A DNA stretch of 64,000 nt from Flaccisagitta enflata (lineage: Eukaryota > Chaetognatha > Sagittoidea > Aphragmophora). This document shows positions 13,408 to 24,154 of the stretch, piece after piece. The notes below the pieces were generated by a model. It did no database searches and was not told the DNA's origin. It worked only from the letters and a program-made list of their open reading frames with translations. A program made the translations under genes and the position numbers. Location of the stretch: positions 38,812,001 through 38,876,000 of the forward strand of contig OZ231128.1 in the NCBI GenBank assembly GCA_965153355.1. The letters run 5' to 3'. Every line of letters starts with the position of its first letter. Position 1 is the first letter of the stretch.

Positions 13408-13686
13408 AACAAGGCCAGATACATGACAATCCTTGTCGCGTGCAGATGACAGAAGGGCAGAAGCATTGATGAAATTGAGCGGAGCAGCAATACAAATCTG
13501 ACTGTAAACACAAACAAGGCCGGATGCATGGCTACCCTAGTCGCGTGTGGGTGGGCAGGAGCAGTGCTGGTAGTGCCGAAAAAGTAAAAAGAAGACCAAC
13601 CGACCAACCGACCAGTTAACCGACCAACCGACCGACCAACGGACCAACATAGCGGGGTGAGGAGTTGCGTAGAACGTGACTAAAAA
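13408..13686 (+). mobile_element. ACGG element 5' fragment (13408-13512) followed by a complete copy (13513-13686)
   Basis: The first piece has AACAAGGCCAGATACATGAC and GTCGCGTGCAGATG but no array or hairpin. The second runs from AACAAGGCCGGATGCATGGC through AGTCGCGTGTGGGTGGGCA and a GACC/AACC array to a degraded hairpin ending GTGACTAAAAA. Confidence 0.78.
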
Positions 13687-13738
13687 ACTGTGTTGTGGAA
13701 TGACAGATCAACCGACTTTTACACAATGTATGTGGCAA

Positions 13739-13739
<1 letters not shown>

Positions 13740-13834
<95 letters not shown>
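13740..13834 (+). repeat. (CA)n
   Basis: About 47 pure units. Confidence 0.95.
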
Positions 13835-13835
<1 letters not shown>

Positions 13836-13870
13836 TCAAATGCCCATTTCTTTCACTTTCAGCTCTTGCT

Positions 13871-13930
13871 GGACAGACGGCCAACGGACGGACAAAGCCT
13901 CGTATAAAGTTGCATGTCTACATCTAAAAA
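13871..13930 (+). mobile_element. ACGG element 3' end, D-like
   Basis: GGACAGACGG...ACAAAGCCTCGTATAAAGTTGCATGTCTACATCTAAAAA. A weaker second 3' end (GAGTTGCGTAGCCTGCAACG) follows at about 14000. Confidence 0.6.
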
Positions 13931-14042
13931 ACAACCAATCTACTGAAAAAACAACCAATGGACAGACCAACGCATCGACTTTTTGAGTTGCGTAGCCTGC
14001 AACGAAAAGTATTAAAGACGGGGAGAAAATAAGAACGAGAAG

Positions 14043-14405
<363 letters not shown>

Positions 14406-15023
14406 CACACAACCTCAGACAGAGAGACTGTCAGACAGATAGTGAATAATCACACGCTCTCGCCCTGTTGAATTAATAAACCTCTTCGCTGCAAAGCCGT
14501 TTTCCCCCCTCTCTTCACCCTCCATTTGCTTCATAACCATTTTGAAAAATGTTGCGGCACCCTTTTTTTGCATCTTTATGCAAATATAATGTCAAAAATG
14601 AACATGAAAAAATCCACCTTCACAACTTTGAGCCCTGGTGCAACTTTCTTTGAAAAGCCTCTTTCGTTGCATGACTCAGGAGCAGGCACGCTATACCACG
14701 CTATACCACGCCCCCTCAAACGTGATCGTCCATTGTTTTGCGAGGCCATCTCTTAATATATTCACCTCAGACAAAATTCTCATTAAGATTTCATTTTCTT
14801 CACCAACCTAGCCACTGGCAATCGTCTTTACTCCTCAGACACACGCAAAATTGTTAAAAGGCTGTGACGCCCTTTTCGAATCATCATCTGGAAGCTGTTT
14901 GCAATGCATGATGGGTGCGAAGTGCAAACGAACGTGCATGTAAACGTCAACGTTAACGTGCTTGCTCATGTTTACGCGTGCTTTAGGGTTTACGTGGTTG
15001 CGTGTTTGCATGCACGTGGGTCA

Positions 15024-15136
15024 TAGCGTAGGAAACGCCCGATGCAATGGGTGGGCGGGGAATTCGGTGACGGGTGGCCGTGAAATCGAATTTTCGGCGT
15101 GGGATTTGAACAACGGCAGTTCACGCCTCAAGGTGA
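15024..15136 (-). other. candidate exon after exon 6 (low confidence)
   Basis: A (CT)n tract on the sense strand (15147-15253) runs into CGCTTTCCAG|TCACC, a strong acceptor. The phase-1 frame (for the alternative exon-6 donor) is open for 37 codons and starts VTLRREL, which can be aligned with VTLDHV at the same place in Ig3. The frame then ends in TGA with no convincing donor and no second Ig Cys. Confidence 0.2.
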
Positions 15137-15142
15137 CTGGAA

Positions 15143-15347
<205 letters not shown>

Positions 15348-15686
15348 GATAGAGTAAGACTGACAGTTAGATAAGACTTTGTGACAGAAACATCCAGATA
15401 CAGACGTAGTGAGACAGTAAAACAGAAAGAAAGACGCGGACCAAAACTAAAAGCCATGGCGCGGCTTGGCGCCATGACACTTGATTCAGAATTAGAGGCC
15501 ATTAAATCAGAGACGCCACAAACAATGGCCAACAGGCATTGATGCACTGGTATTTCATCAGAAGCGTAACCGCGTAACCGCAAACGACGTGTTTAGCTTT
15601 TAGCTGAACCCCTCAATGATGCCATGTTTTTGTGTAGGGAGCATTCAATTCCAATTCTAGCAAGGGCAAGAATTTCACAATTTTAC

Positions 15687-15836
15687 ATAGAGCTACACCC
15701 CGCCAATATCCGATGTGAAATTTAGTCCCTAAAATATATCAATACTTTTGATTTTCCATTTTGCACTAACAGAAATCCGCCTATAACAAACAAAGTGAGC
15801 TGGTCCCTTGACATCCGTTATTGAGGGGTGCAACTG
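15687..15836. mobile_element. degenerate relative of the MITE at 19101-19424
   Basis: Shares AGAAATCCGCCTAT and GGTCCCTT blocks with that MITE and has weak inverted ends (ACACCCCGCCAATATCCG / CCGTTATTGAGGGGTGCAAC). Confidence 0.4.
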
Positions 15837-16011
15837 GTTTAAGCATTTTGCAGTATTGGTTTCATGGAAAATCGCTCAAAACGGGATCATGGCTTAACAT
15901 GGAGTGCAAAAAATTTCTTACTAGACATCATAGCTCATGAAAAACAAAATATATTGATTCGTAGAGCTTTTTTATGTGATTTGATGGGACTCGTCTCTGG
16001 ACCTTTTTTTT

Positions 16012-16366
16012 ATTTTTTTTTTAACCCCACGATTGATGTTGCGCCGTCTTTTTTGTGTAGGTTCATCATCTGAATCCTAGAATTTTCAATTGGATTAAGA
16101 TCAGGCAAGTTGCCAGGCTACCCCTCGACCCCTTGTGACGTCTGATCTTCATGCCATCTTTGTGTAGTCTTTGCTGCTTGCAAGATATCGTAAATGGGTG
16201 GTGAAAAGAATGTGATTTTTTCATGATTTTCAAAAAGCAACGTTTTTACTTTTTCTTGCGCCATTTCTAAACGAATTGACCAAGAACTCTGATATCGCGC
16301 TAGAGTTGAAGAAAATTCGATGTAGATTAAAAATCTCACCAAGAAAAGGTCAAAATTCTTTCTCAA
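16012..16366 (-). pseudogene. Tc1-like transposase fragment (dead)
   Basis: In one minus-strand frame the translation includes PGNLPDLNPIEN, the conserved C-terminal motif of Tc1/mariner transposases (WPGNSPDLNPIEN). The Trp codon before PGN is a TAG stop (GVEG*PGN). Upstream residues (ILQAAKTTQRWHEDQTSQ) sit where the catalytic region should be but are heavily changed. No terminal repeats were found around it. It is a decayed remnant, not an active gene. Confidence 0.7.
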
Positions 16367-16951
16367 AGCCGACTTATCTTAGTCTAAAGCTGTTGCAATA
16401 CTTATTTCCTAGGTAGCACAGCATGAACACATATTCATAAATTCTATTGTCCCACGAGGGAGTGAGAGAAATGAGTGAGCGAGCCTGTGAACGGAGCGAG
16501 GGAGCGGAGCAAGTGAGCGGAACAAAGTGGAGCGCTGCGGAGCGCGTGAGCGGAGTGAGCGGTGCGAGCAAACATATGTGGCGAGCGAACGAGTGGCCCG
16601 TTAAAAACGCGATTCTCACGAGTAGAAACAGATCCCAAGAAAAGAAACTGGGAAATACTGAGCTGGCCTCAGTATATGAACTATATGTGGAGCTCCCCTC
16701 GTGTTTTTGCAATGTTTTTTTTTTTCATTGTTGTGATTAGGCGTCTTTAGATGTAGTTGATTATCAATTTTTATTCACATTAACACAGTTGCTACCGTTA
16801 ATCATATTGTTGACGTCGATGTATCGTTGTCGTTTTCCTCATTGCGGTTTTGCTGCCGATGCAATGTTGTTTATTGTTGTTACACGTATCGTTGTTGTCA
16901 GTTTACGGTGGTGGTGGAAGCGGGGGTGAGGGTGGTGGTTGTGGTGGTCTC

Positions 16952-17527
16952 CGAGCAGCGGTTTTCGTAAGGGGTCATAACCAATACTTTCACACATATG
17001 GGGTATTTTCTCCTTCTTCTCCTTCTCCTCCATCCGCCCCCTCCCAACTCAAATCCTATCCTCATGGCCTAAATCCAGTCTCGAGGCCCAAATCCCATCC
17101 TTTAGGCCCAAATCCCATCCTTGAGACCCAAATCCTATCCTTGAGGCCCAAATCCTATCTTTGAGGCCCAAATCTTATCCTTACGGCCCAAATGCCTTCC
17201 TCGAGGCCCAAATCTCAGCCTCGAGGCCCAAATCCCAGCCTCAAGGCCCAAATCCCTATCTTGAGGCAAAAACACAGGCCTTAAGAACCAAATTCCTGCA
17301 TCAAGGCCCAAATTTCAGCTTGGAGGCCCAAATCTAACCTTGAGGCCCAAATCTCAGCCCAAAGGCTCATATCCCAATTACTAGAAGGAGGAGAAGGAGA
17401 AAATGTTCTTTGTGTGAAAGCAAACGTCATCGATCCCTTTGGAGCCGGTGCCCTGCTCCCTCCTTCAACTTCAAGCACAACCTACTTAGGCAGGGCACGA
17501 GTACCGCTGACCATCTAACGCTTTTGA
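16952..17527 (-). mobile_element. foldback element with 20-bp minisatellite (copy 1)
   Basis: Left arm has GTCATAACCAATACTTTCAC and GGTATTTTCTCCTTCTTCT; the centre (17040-17375) is a 20-bp array (consensus AAATCCCAGCCTTGAGGCCC); right arm GGAGAAAATGTTC...GTGTGAAAGCAAACGTCATCG. Then AACCTACTTAGGCAGGGCAC and GCTGACCATCTAACGCTTTTG. The two arms are inverted. Confidence 0.75.
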
Positions 17528-17992
17528 GAGTATTCAATTTCGATTCTTTTTTCTTTCTCATTCTCTTCCCTCTGTACAAACAGTTAATATTCTTGGCGCA
17601 ACCTCCTTTTCAATTCCCTATTATGAACGACTCAATTTTTCTCCCATTGTGTTTGAACTTCTGTTTTCATCTCGTTTGTTTATTGCGTGTGCTTGTTTTT
17701 TCTTTCTTTTTTTTCCCCCTTCTTTTGTTTTGCAACTCAACTCACGCGAATCCTCGTTTAAACGTTTCCTCTCCTCCTCTCCCATCTTTTCTTGATTATC
17801 TGCTCTTGTCTTAGTTCGTAGTTTTCATTTTGCTTTCATTGTTGTGTTTTTGTGTTTTGTAACTTTTCATTCTTACAGAACCGACATTCACTTGTAACCA
17901 TTGTCTCTGAACTTCTCTCTCTTTCTTTAATAAGAATACTTGGCCCCGTCACAGCGTAGGTCTGACTTACCTCTTGTCTGTCTGTGTCTTTG

Positions 17993-17995
<3 letters not shown>

Positions 17996-18046
<51 letters not shown>
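17996..18046 (+). repeat. (TC)n next to the exon 6 donor
   Basis: (GA)n on the gene's sense strand, about 6 nt inside the intron. Confidence 0.95.
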
Positions 18047-18050
<4 letters not shown>

Positions 18051-18052
18051 AC

Positions 18053-18218
18053 CTTCAGAGGCACATGGGGAATTGACTCGAGTGTGCAAGTGATATTGAC
18101 CCAGAAGGAGCTTTCTCTTCTGATGTAGATGTCCAAAGGACAATGTACTTGAGGCCCATAAAAGAAGAAGACACGGATACTCTTTCGTCGGATCGCCGTG
18201 CCAGATCTTGCGCTTAGC
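18053..18218 (-). CDS. Ig-superfamily gene, exon 6 (end of Ig3, start of Ig4)
   Basis: 166 bp; acceptor TTTTATCTAG|GCTAAG (takes phase 2). Reads LSARSGTAIRRKSIRV, the linker FFFYGPQVHCPL, then SSFWVNITCTLESIPHVPLK, the B strand of a fourth Ig domain with sequon NIT. The donor is either CTGAAG|GTGGGT (phase 0, used for the coordinates) or four bases on, GTGG|GTGAGA (phase 1, exon end 18049). The exon is bracketed by repeats: sense (CT)n ends about 12 nt before the acceptor (18231-18323) and sense (GA)n starts about 6 nt after the donor (17996-18046). The next exon was not identified with confidence. Confidence 0.85.
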
Positions 18219-18229
18219 CTAGATAAAAT

Positions 18230-18230
<1 letters not shown>

Positions 18231-18326
<96 letters not shown>

Positions 18327-18500
18327 ACAGAGAGGGAGAGAGAGAGAGAGAAAGGACAGAGAGGGGGAGAGAGACAAAGAAGGACAGAGAGGGAGAGAGA
18401 GAGTGAAACAAAGTGGGAGAGAGAGGGAGAGAGAGAGAGACAAGGAAGGACACACAGGGAGAGAGAGACAGAGACAAAGAAGGACAAAGAGGGACAGAGA
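18231..18500 (+). repeat. (GA)n next to the exon 6 acceptor
   Basis: Pure to 18323, then degenerate GA/GGACA. It forms the polypyrimidine tract of exon 6 on the sense strand. Confidence 0.95.
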
Positions 18501-18910
18501 AGGGAATTCGGGAAAGAAAAAAAATATCAAGGGAATGAAAACTAAGGAGAAAAAAACATCTCGCGATGCGCGATAAGTGAGATATTATATTTTGTTTACT
18601 GTTTGTCATTTCTCATCATCAAGTTTTGCCCTTTGGTTTGTTTTTTCCTCATTCTCGCAAAGTCCCAACTTTTTTGTGTTTTTCGCCTTGGAGAAAATCC
18701 ATAAATGAGGCACCGCGTGGTGCCACTGTCCGTGGTGCCACTGTCCGCCGTTTTTGACTGCCGTTCGCCGATGCGGACTGCCATTTTCTCGGTGGTGGAC
18801 GAGAATTTTTAACCGCGGACTTGTGACTCTGTAAGAGCCATTGTCTGTCCTATCGTCCATCCGTCGATCCTTCAGTCACGCACGAGAGATTTGCTAAGAA
18901 TATCCGCTGG

Positions 18911-19066
18911 GTTACAAATTTACAATATCGTCGCGGACGAATGGGCACACACATACAGTCATACACTTAACGCATTCAAAATGCGCGTTTTTACAGTTTG
19001 CAACTTGAGCATGGCCGACGGACCGACAGACAAAGCCTCGCATAGGGTTGGTAGTCCATGACTAAA
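18911..19066 (+). mobile_element. ACGG element, D-like, degraded
   Basis: TCGTCGCGGACGAATGGGCA, ATGCGCGTTTT body, GACCGACAGACAAAGCCTCG, decayed hairpin ending CATGACTAAAAC. Confidence 0.65.
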
Positions 19067-19100
19067 ACACGCATTAAGATTCTGTGATTGTTTGTGTGTA

Positions 19101-19424
19101 CAGTTGAACCCCGCTCTAACGGACCCGCCACCAACAGCATTCAGTATGTAACAGATGCAAATCCATGGTCCCTTCAAATTAATTTCTTTTCTTTTCTTTG
19201 TTGGCAATAATAGAAATCCGCCTATGACAGAAACAAGGCCGTATACACGAGCCGAAGTCGCGTGCGGGTGGGCAGGAGCGGCGAAAAAGCTAAGAAAAGC
19301 TAAGTGTGACCGACCGACGGACGGACGGACGGACCGACAGACGGACAGAGTGGGTCATAGAGTCGCGTGCACGCGACTAAAAAATTGTTGGCACCCTGAA
19401 ATCCGTAAGGGAGGGGTTCAACGG
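19101..19424. mobile_element. TA-flanked Tc1/mariner-superfamily (pogo-like) MITE interrupted by an ACGG element
   Basis: Ends CAGTTGAACCCCGCTCTAAC and GGGGTTCAACGG are inverted repeats flanked by TA, the Tc1/mariner-type target duplication. The ACGG element 19232-19384 lies inside. A degenerate relative is at 15687-15836 (shared AGAAATCCGCCTATAACA). Confidence 0.65.
19232..19384 (+). mobile_element. ACGG element, subfamily A, nested in a MITE
   Basis: AACAAGGCCGTATACACGAG, AGTCGCGTGCGGGTGGGCAG, short body, GACC/GACG array and the perfect hairpin AGTCGCGTGCACGCGACT plus AAAAA. Confidence 0.88.
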
Positions 19425-19758
19425 TATGTGTTTGGAGATGTGTCATGGGAGTAAGGGGAGGGGGTATATGCCTCTGCTCCCCCGCTCCCCGTCCGCGACG
19501 ATTTTGCGAACCAGCGTTATTTCTTTCACTGCCAATCTATGTCTGCCGCTGCAAATCAGCATTCGCCGCATTGAACCAGAGTTTACAGCCGTGAACAACA
19601 TGCGACGTGACGCTATTTCAGCTGTTTTTCTGCGTTCTGTGTATAAAAGTAAATAACGTCAGGTGTTGAACTTCAAACTCAGATAATTTCTAAACGACTG
19701 CTTGGTCTAGATTTGTAGAGTGTTCGAAACTCTCTAAAATGCTCATGGATTATAAGTA

Positions 19759-20078
19759 CCGTATTTCCTCTAATTAGCGCCCCCCACTCTTTTGAAAAAA
19801 AACCCTTATCTTCAATATACTTTTATTTTGTTCAATAAGTACAAGAATGCAGTTTTATACCGCATTTTCATTTACCTTTGCCATTTTTCTAACAAATGGT
19901 GAATATTTTACTGACTGAGTCACTTCTAGTATCCAAAATCTTTCATTTTTCCTTGTTTTTCAATATTTTTACTTTTGTCTGACATGCCAGAGGGGGCGCT
20001 AATTAGAAGGTGAAACAGACAGTGTTTTTTCCAATTTTGCAAGCGCCCGGCCCCGGGCGATAATTAGAGGAAATACGG
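19759..20078. mobile_element. TA-flanked MITE with CCGTATTTCCTCTAATTAGC termini
   Basis: About 24-bp inverted terminal repeats (CCGTATTTCCTCTAATTAGC at the left; GATAATTAGAGGAAATACGG at the right), TA on both sides, AT-rich interior, a second GGGGGCGCTAATTAGAAGG near the right end. 320 bp, no coding capacity. Confidence 0.8.
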
Positions 20079-20341
20079 TATGCCGTTTCTTTGTATGCCG
20101 ATGCGTACATCTTATTCATCGCGCTTTGTAATGTTGTGAATAAAAGAGGCGAGAAAATCCATTAACGAGGGATGTAAATCAACAATTCCGACGTACGCGA
20201 CAACGGCATTTGAAACGGCAAATCACTTCGCGACAATCGGCACAAATAAAATGAATGACGGCCTCAATTCCAGATGACAATGATTAACTGTCATCGCCAT
20301 CGGCCTTCATTTGAATGTGTGTAAAACTAGCAGAGCAGAGA

Positions 20342-20343
<2 letters not shown>

Positions 20344-20427
<84 letters not shown>
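20344..20427 (+). repeat. (GA)n
   Basis: In the exon 5-6 intron. On the minus strand it runs into CTCTGCTCTGCTAG, acceptor-like. Confidence 0.95.
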
Positions 20428-20429
<2 letters not shown>

Positions 20430-20603
20430 GTATCGACTCCGTGAATCAAATTTGGCTCGTTGAAATTGAAATTGAATAGACTAATAATTGAATGGATAAG
20501 CAAGGAGAATGGAGACTGCATATGAAGAACAAAGTCGGTCTTGCCCAACGGACTTCGCGGTAAATCCGATTACCGTCTGCTGGTGAACATCGAACAGCCT
20601 CAG

Positions 20604-20897
20604 GAACAAGCCCGACCGGGCAACGATGCGTCCGGACATATACATATAGAGAGACATACGGATGAACAGATGGGTGTAACAATTGAGGAAGGAGGCTCTC
20701 AAAACATGTTCGTTGATCATTTGTTTCAGTATATGATCTCACTATGGTCATAAACAGCCGAAAAACGCGGTTTTTGCACAGGCGTTACGGACCGACCGAC
20801 CGACCGACCGACCGACCGACCGACCGACCGACCAACGGACGGACGGACGGACGGACGAACGGACAGACCCTCTTATAGAGATGCGTCAGGACTTTAA
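20604..20897 (+). mobile_element. ACGG element, subfamily B
   Basis: AACAAGCCCGACCGGGCAAC, GATGCGTCCGGAC, shared body (GGAGGCTCTCAAAACATGTT), (GACC)n then (GACG)n, CAGACCCTCTTATAGAGATG; the final hairpin is decayed. Closely related to 585-898. Confidence 0.82.
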
Positions 20898-21029
20898 CCA
20901 GCAGGTGGAACCGATGAATGAATAAAAAACCTGTCAAGCGTACTTTGAAGTATGGTTTATGGATAAAACGATAAACATATTATCTTACGCCGACATCCAA
21001 TTTTGAGTACGATCTTAATTATGGCTAGA

Positions 21030-21213
21030 GATTGGCATCGAAGCTTGGGCCACATTTTGGTTCGTTGGTCCATTCTATTCGTCGGTCTGTCATATTTTGC
21101 AAAAAATGAATTGACCGCTCCAATTAAAGTGCCCGACTGGCAAACTACATCGCTGCCCAGGCCTATCCACACTTGGAGTGAGGTTGCCGCGACCGCGCAT
21201 CCGGCCTTGTTAT
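21030..21213 (-). mobile_element. ACGG element, heavily degraded
   Basis: Ends GCGCATCCGGCCTTGTTATT, with CTGCCCAGGCCTATCCACAC and a remnant GGTC/CGTC stretch. No clear hairpin. Confidence 0.45.
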
Positions 21214-21379
21214 TCTTTTGAACTACGATAGTGTCTACAGCAGCTTGTAGAATATTTTCACTTCGGTTTGCTTGCTTTATTTTTGGTTACTATTTTGTTT
21301 TTTCGATTGAACGATAAATGCGTGAAATGAGCCTCTTATCAATTGGGAATTCTAAGAAAAAACATGAACACGAAAAGTA

Positions 21380-21485
<106 letters not shown>

Positions 21486-21594
21486 AGAGAGAGAGACTCC
21501 TCATTTCCCAGAAATGTTTTGCGCAATAAGGATTTATGAGGTTTAATGGAGAGATCGTTAGCGGGACATTTTGGCTCTAGAAGCCATAAAAGCG

Positions 21595-21815
21595 TCTGAC
21601 CCCAACCAACTCCATCTCGGCGCGGTTATCGGCGCGTTGACGCCGCGGAGGCAACGCGCTTCCGGGCTTCCGGCGTCGTAGTGGCAATTCCGCGTTGCAA
21701 TCCTACTTAGAAACCGGTAACGATGGTGATCGGCGCTACAGTCGGCGCTGCCATCGCATCGGCGCTAAGACCTGATCACCGCTTTTTGGATCGGGCCGCG
21801 ACAAACCGCGCGCTG
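21595..21815. other. GC-rich, CpG-rich block in the exon 5-6 intron
   Basis: Contains CGGCGCGGTTATCGGCGCGT, GACGCCGCGGAGGCAACGCG and repeated ATCGGCGCTA. Its composition is quite unlike the AT-rich flanks. No frame is convincingly coding. Function not recognised. Confidence 0.4.
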
Positions 21816-21889
21816 GTGGCAAGCAATTTCATCTGCTAATTTCACGCCATTTCGGTTTTTACACGCGTCCGTGGGATTATTGTTTCATA

Positions 21890-21891
<2 letters not shown>

Positions 21892-21955
<64 letters not shown>
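21892..21955 (+). repeat. (GT)n
   Basis: About 32 pure units. Confidence 0.95.
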
Positions 21956-21956
<1 letters not shown>

Positions 21957-22726
21957 TTCTTGACAATTTTTTTTTATTTCAGACTTATAACCAATGGGAA
22001 AAAAGATAAAAAGAAAGAGAGGATACACAATTGCAACGATCAAAATTGCAAAATGCTACAAAGTGTAAACATAATCGCCTTTTAGCACGAAGAAATTCCA
22101 TTAGTTTTCAATGCAAGTTTGATGAGAAAATAGAAAGGTAGTAAGAGCCTTCCATTATCGGCAGAGTTTCATGCCTTACTCATATCGCGTATATCACTAA
22201 TTGCTTGTTGCATAATGTAGGAGGACCAAAAATAAAATGCTGACGCGCGGTATTTCTACACCACAAAGGCACCACGCGCCAATCAACGATGCCGTTACAT
22301 AGACCATATCAGATTCAATCACTGTTGGGAATCTATGTGTTTACACAAGGTTTTCAAAAGAGAATACTAGTTGCAGTCGCAAAACGTTTTGCCCAAAGAA
22401 TCTTTTTGAACCAGATTATAAAAGACTCCGAAGCAATTACTATTAATTGTATTGTAGAAGGCAAATGAAGTGGTGCATTTAATTTAACAAAATCGATTGA
22501 CAAAAAAGAAACCAGATAAATGAAAGAAGGCATTCAAGTTCATCTCCCATAGAATGCCCAAAAATCTACAAATCTTTGTTGAGGTTCACGATGAAAAATA
22601 GGAATATGCTGACAATACTGATGATAAATGAACTTTTTATATGCTAGGCTTTTTATCTTGACTTTTTTAGGCACCCGGGCAAAAGTAGCGTACATGCATG
22701 TTACCTGCCGACAATGTTCTGTTTAC

Positions 22727-22939
22727 CTGAGAATGTATTGACTTTCTCCCCTTTCTAGAAACGTGTGATTGAAGTAAGTGAGAAAGGAGATTCCCAAAGG
22801 TCTCGTCAGCACCATCGTGTCGACGATGACGTCGTCCAATGGAAATCCTTTGACGTGGTCCAACGTCACGCCGACGTCGTTCTTCGTCAACGGAGGGTTG
22901 GACAGGATCTCGCACTCGACGCCGTAATTCTCCTCGAAA
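22727..22939 (-). CDS. Ig-superfamily gene, exon 5 (Ig3)
   Basis: 213 bp; acceptor CTCCTCACAG|TTTCGAG (takes phase 2), donor ATTCTCAG|GTAAAC (leaves phase 2). It reads FEENYGVECEILSNPPL, VTLDHVKGFPL, then FNHTFLERGESQYIL. 'CEILSNPP' is a typical B-C strand start of a C2 or I-set Ig domain. The C-strand Trp is absent and the expected F-strand Cys (Y-x-C) is replaced by Leu (QYILRL), so Ig3 is atypical. One sequon, NHT. A second frame (FRGELRRRVRD...) is also open along the whole exon and is Arg-rich. A (GA)n array on the plus strand (22961-23043) makes a long (CT)n tract about 21 nt before the acceptor. Confidence 0.87.
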
Positions 22940-22958
22940 CTGTGAGGAGAGAGAGAGA

Positions 22959-22960
<2 letters not shown>

Positions 22961-23043
<83 letters not shown>
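22961..23043 (+). repeat. (GA)n next to the exon 5 acceptor
   Basis: Sense-strand (CT)n about 21 nt before exon 5. Confidence 0.95.
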
Positions 23044-23049
<6 letters not shown>

Positions 23050-23654
23050 AAGAAAGAGAGAGGTGGAAGAGAATCAAATTATATTTTCAATTAAAACTGA
23101 TTGACATCAAGCACGACTTTATACTCCTTGTTTTTTTTTAAATTTGATTAAGTTACGTTTGAATACGGTAACAAGCTTTTTCTGCGTTTGTTTCACTCAG
23201 GGTTCCTGGCTACGCAGCAGTTTGGGGATGATAATTAGGAGGAAAGATTTCGCCTAAGCAGTTTTGAGGAATTTGAGGTGCTGATTTGCATGTTTCGGTG
23301 AAAAGAAAATGGTTTCAAATCTGACATGAAATGTGCAGGAGGAGGAGGAGAAGGAGGAGGAGGAGGAGGAGGACAATGATTATGACAAAGACAAAGATGT
23401 TGGCCATGGCTTTAAGGAGGCACAAACATGTCTTCAACTGCGACGCCTTCCCGACTGATCTCGCCATAAGGGACTTATTGGAGAGCCCCATTACAGTCAG
23501 CCGCATCCTTACAGCAGTCCCCGCCTTCTCCCACAGCTTCAATGTGCAACCGGGGTCCGGATCCTTCTTCTCCCCGTCCCCCTCTAAAACCCTCCCCCCC
23601 CACGCAATAACAGTAATTTGGAAAAGAAGTCGAAGTAGCGAAGTTTCCTTCGGC

Positions 23655-23812
23655 TTTTTAGTTGCGGACATGCAACTCTATAAGAGGCTTTGTCCGTCCG
23701 TCCGTCCGTCCGTCCGTCCGTCCGTCCGTAACCATCGAGTCGAAAAGTGGGAAAACGCGCATTTCCGCCCCTGCCCACTCGTCCGCAATTGGTGGCCGTG
23801 TATCCGGCCTTG
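23655..23812 (-). mobile_element. ACGG element, subfamily D, complete
   Basis: TTTTTAGTTGCGGACATGCA hairpin, (GTCC)n, GAAAACGCGCATTTCCGCCC, GTCCGCAATT, GTGTATCCGGCCTTG. Near-identical to 31487-31633. Confidence 0.87.
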
Positions 23813-24058
23813 AGACCTGCAGCGCTTTTTGGATTTCCCTTTCTCTCATGGGGTGTTTGGGCAAGTTGGTCAATTTTTGGGGCCAAATGGTGCTACTCTT
23901 AAAATTAACAGCTATAAAAGAGCTACTTTTTCTCTCTCTGATGGCGCCAAGCAGAATACTGTGGGATCAATAGTTTTGGCATTACGATTTTTTTAATTTT
24001 TTTTCCCCGCATTTTTCGCAATTTTCCCACATATTGACTCTGACTTTTATGACACTAG

Positions 24059-24062
<4 letters not shown>

Positions 24063-24143
<81 letters not shown>
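24063..24143 (+). repeat. (TC)n
   Basis: In the exon 4-5 intron. Confidence 0.95.

Positions 24144-24154
<11 letters not shown>

Noticed and set aside
20541-20608. Exon-like segment before the ACGG element (GCCCAACGGACTTCGCGGTA...)
   Set aside because: Open in several frames but without an Ig or other motif, and exons 5 and 6 join in phase without it.
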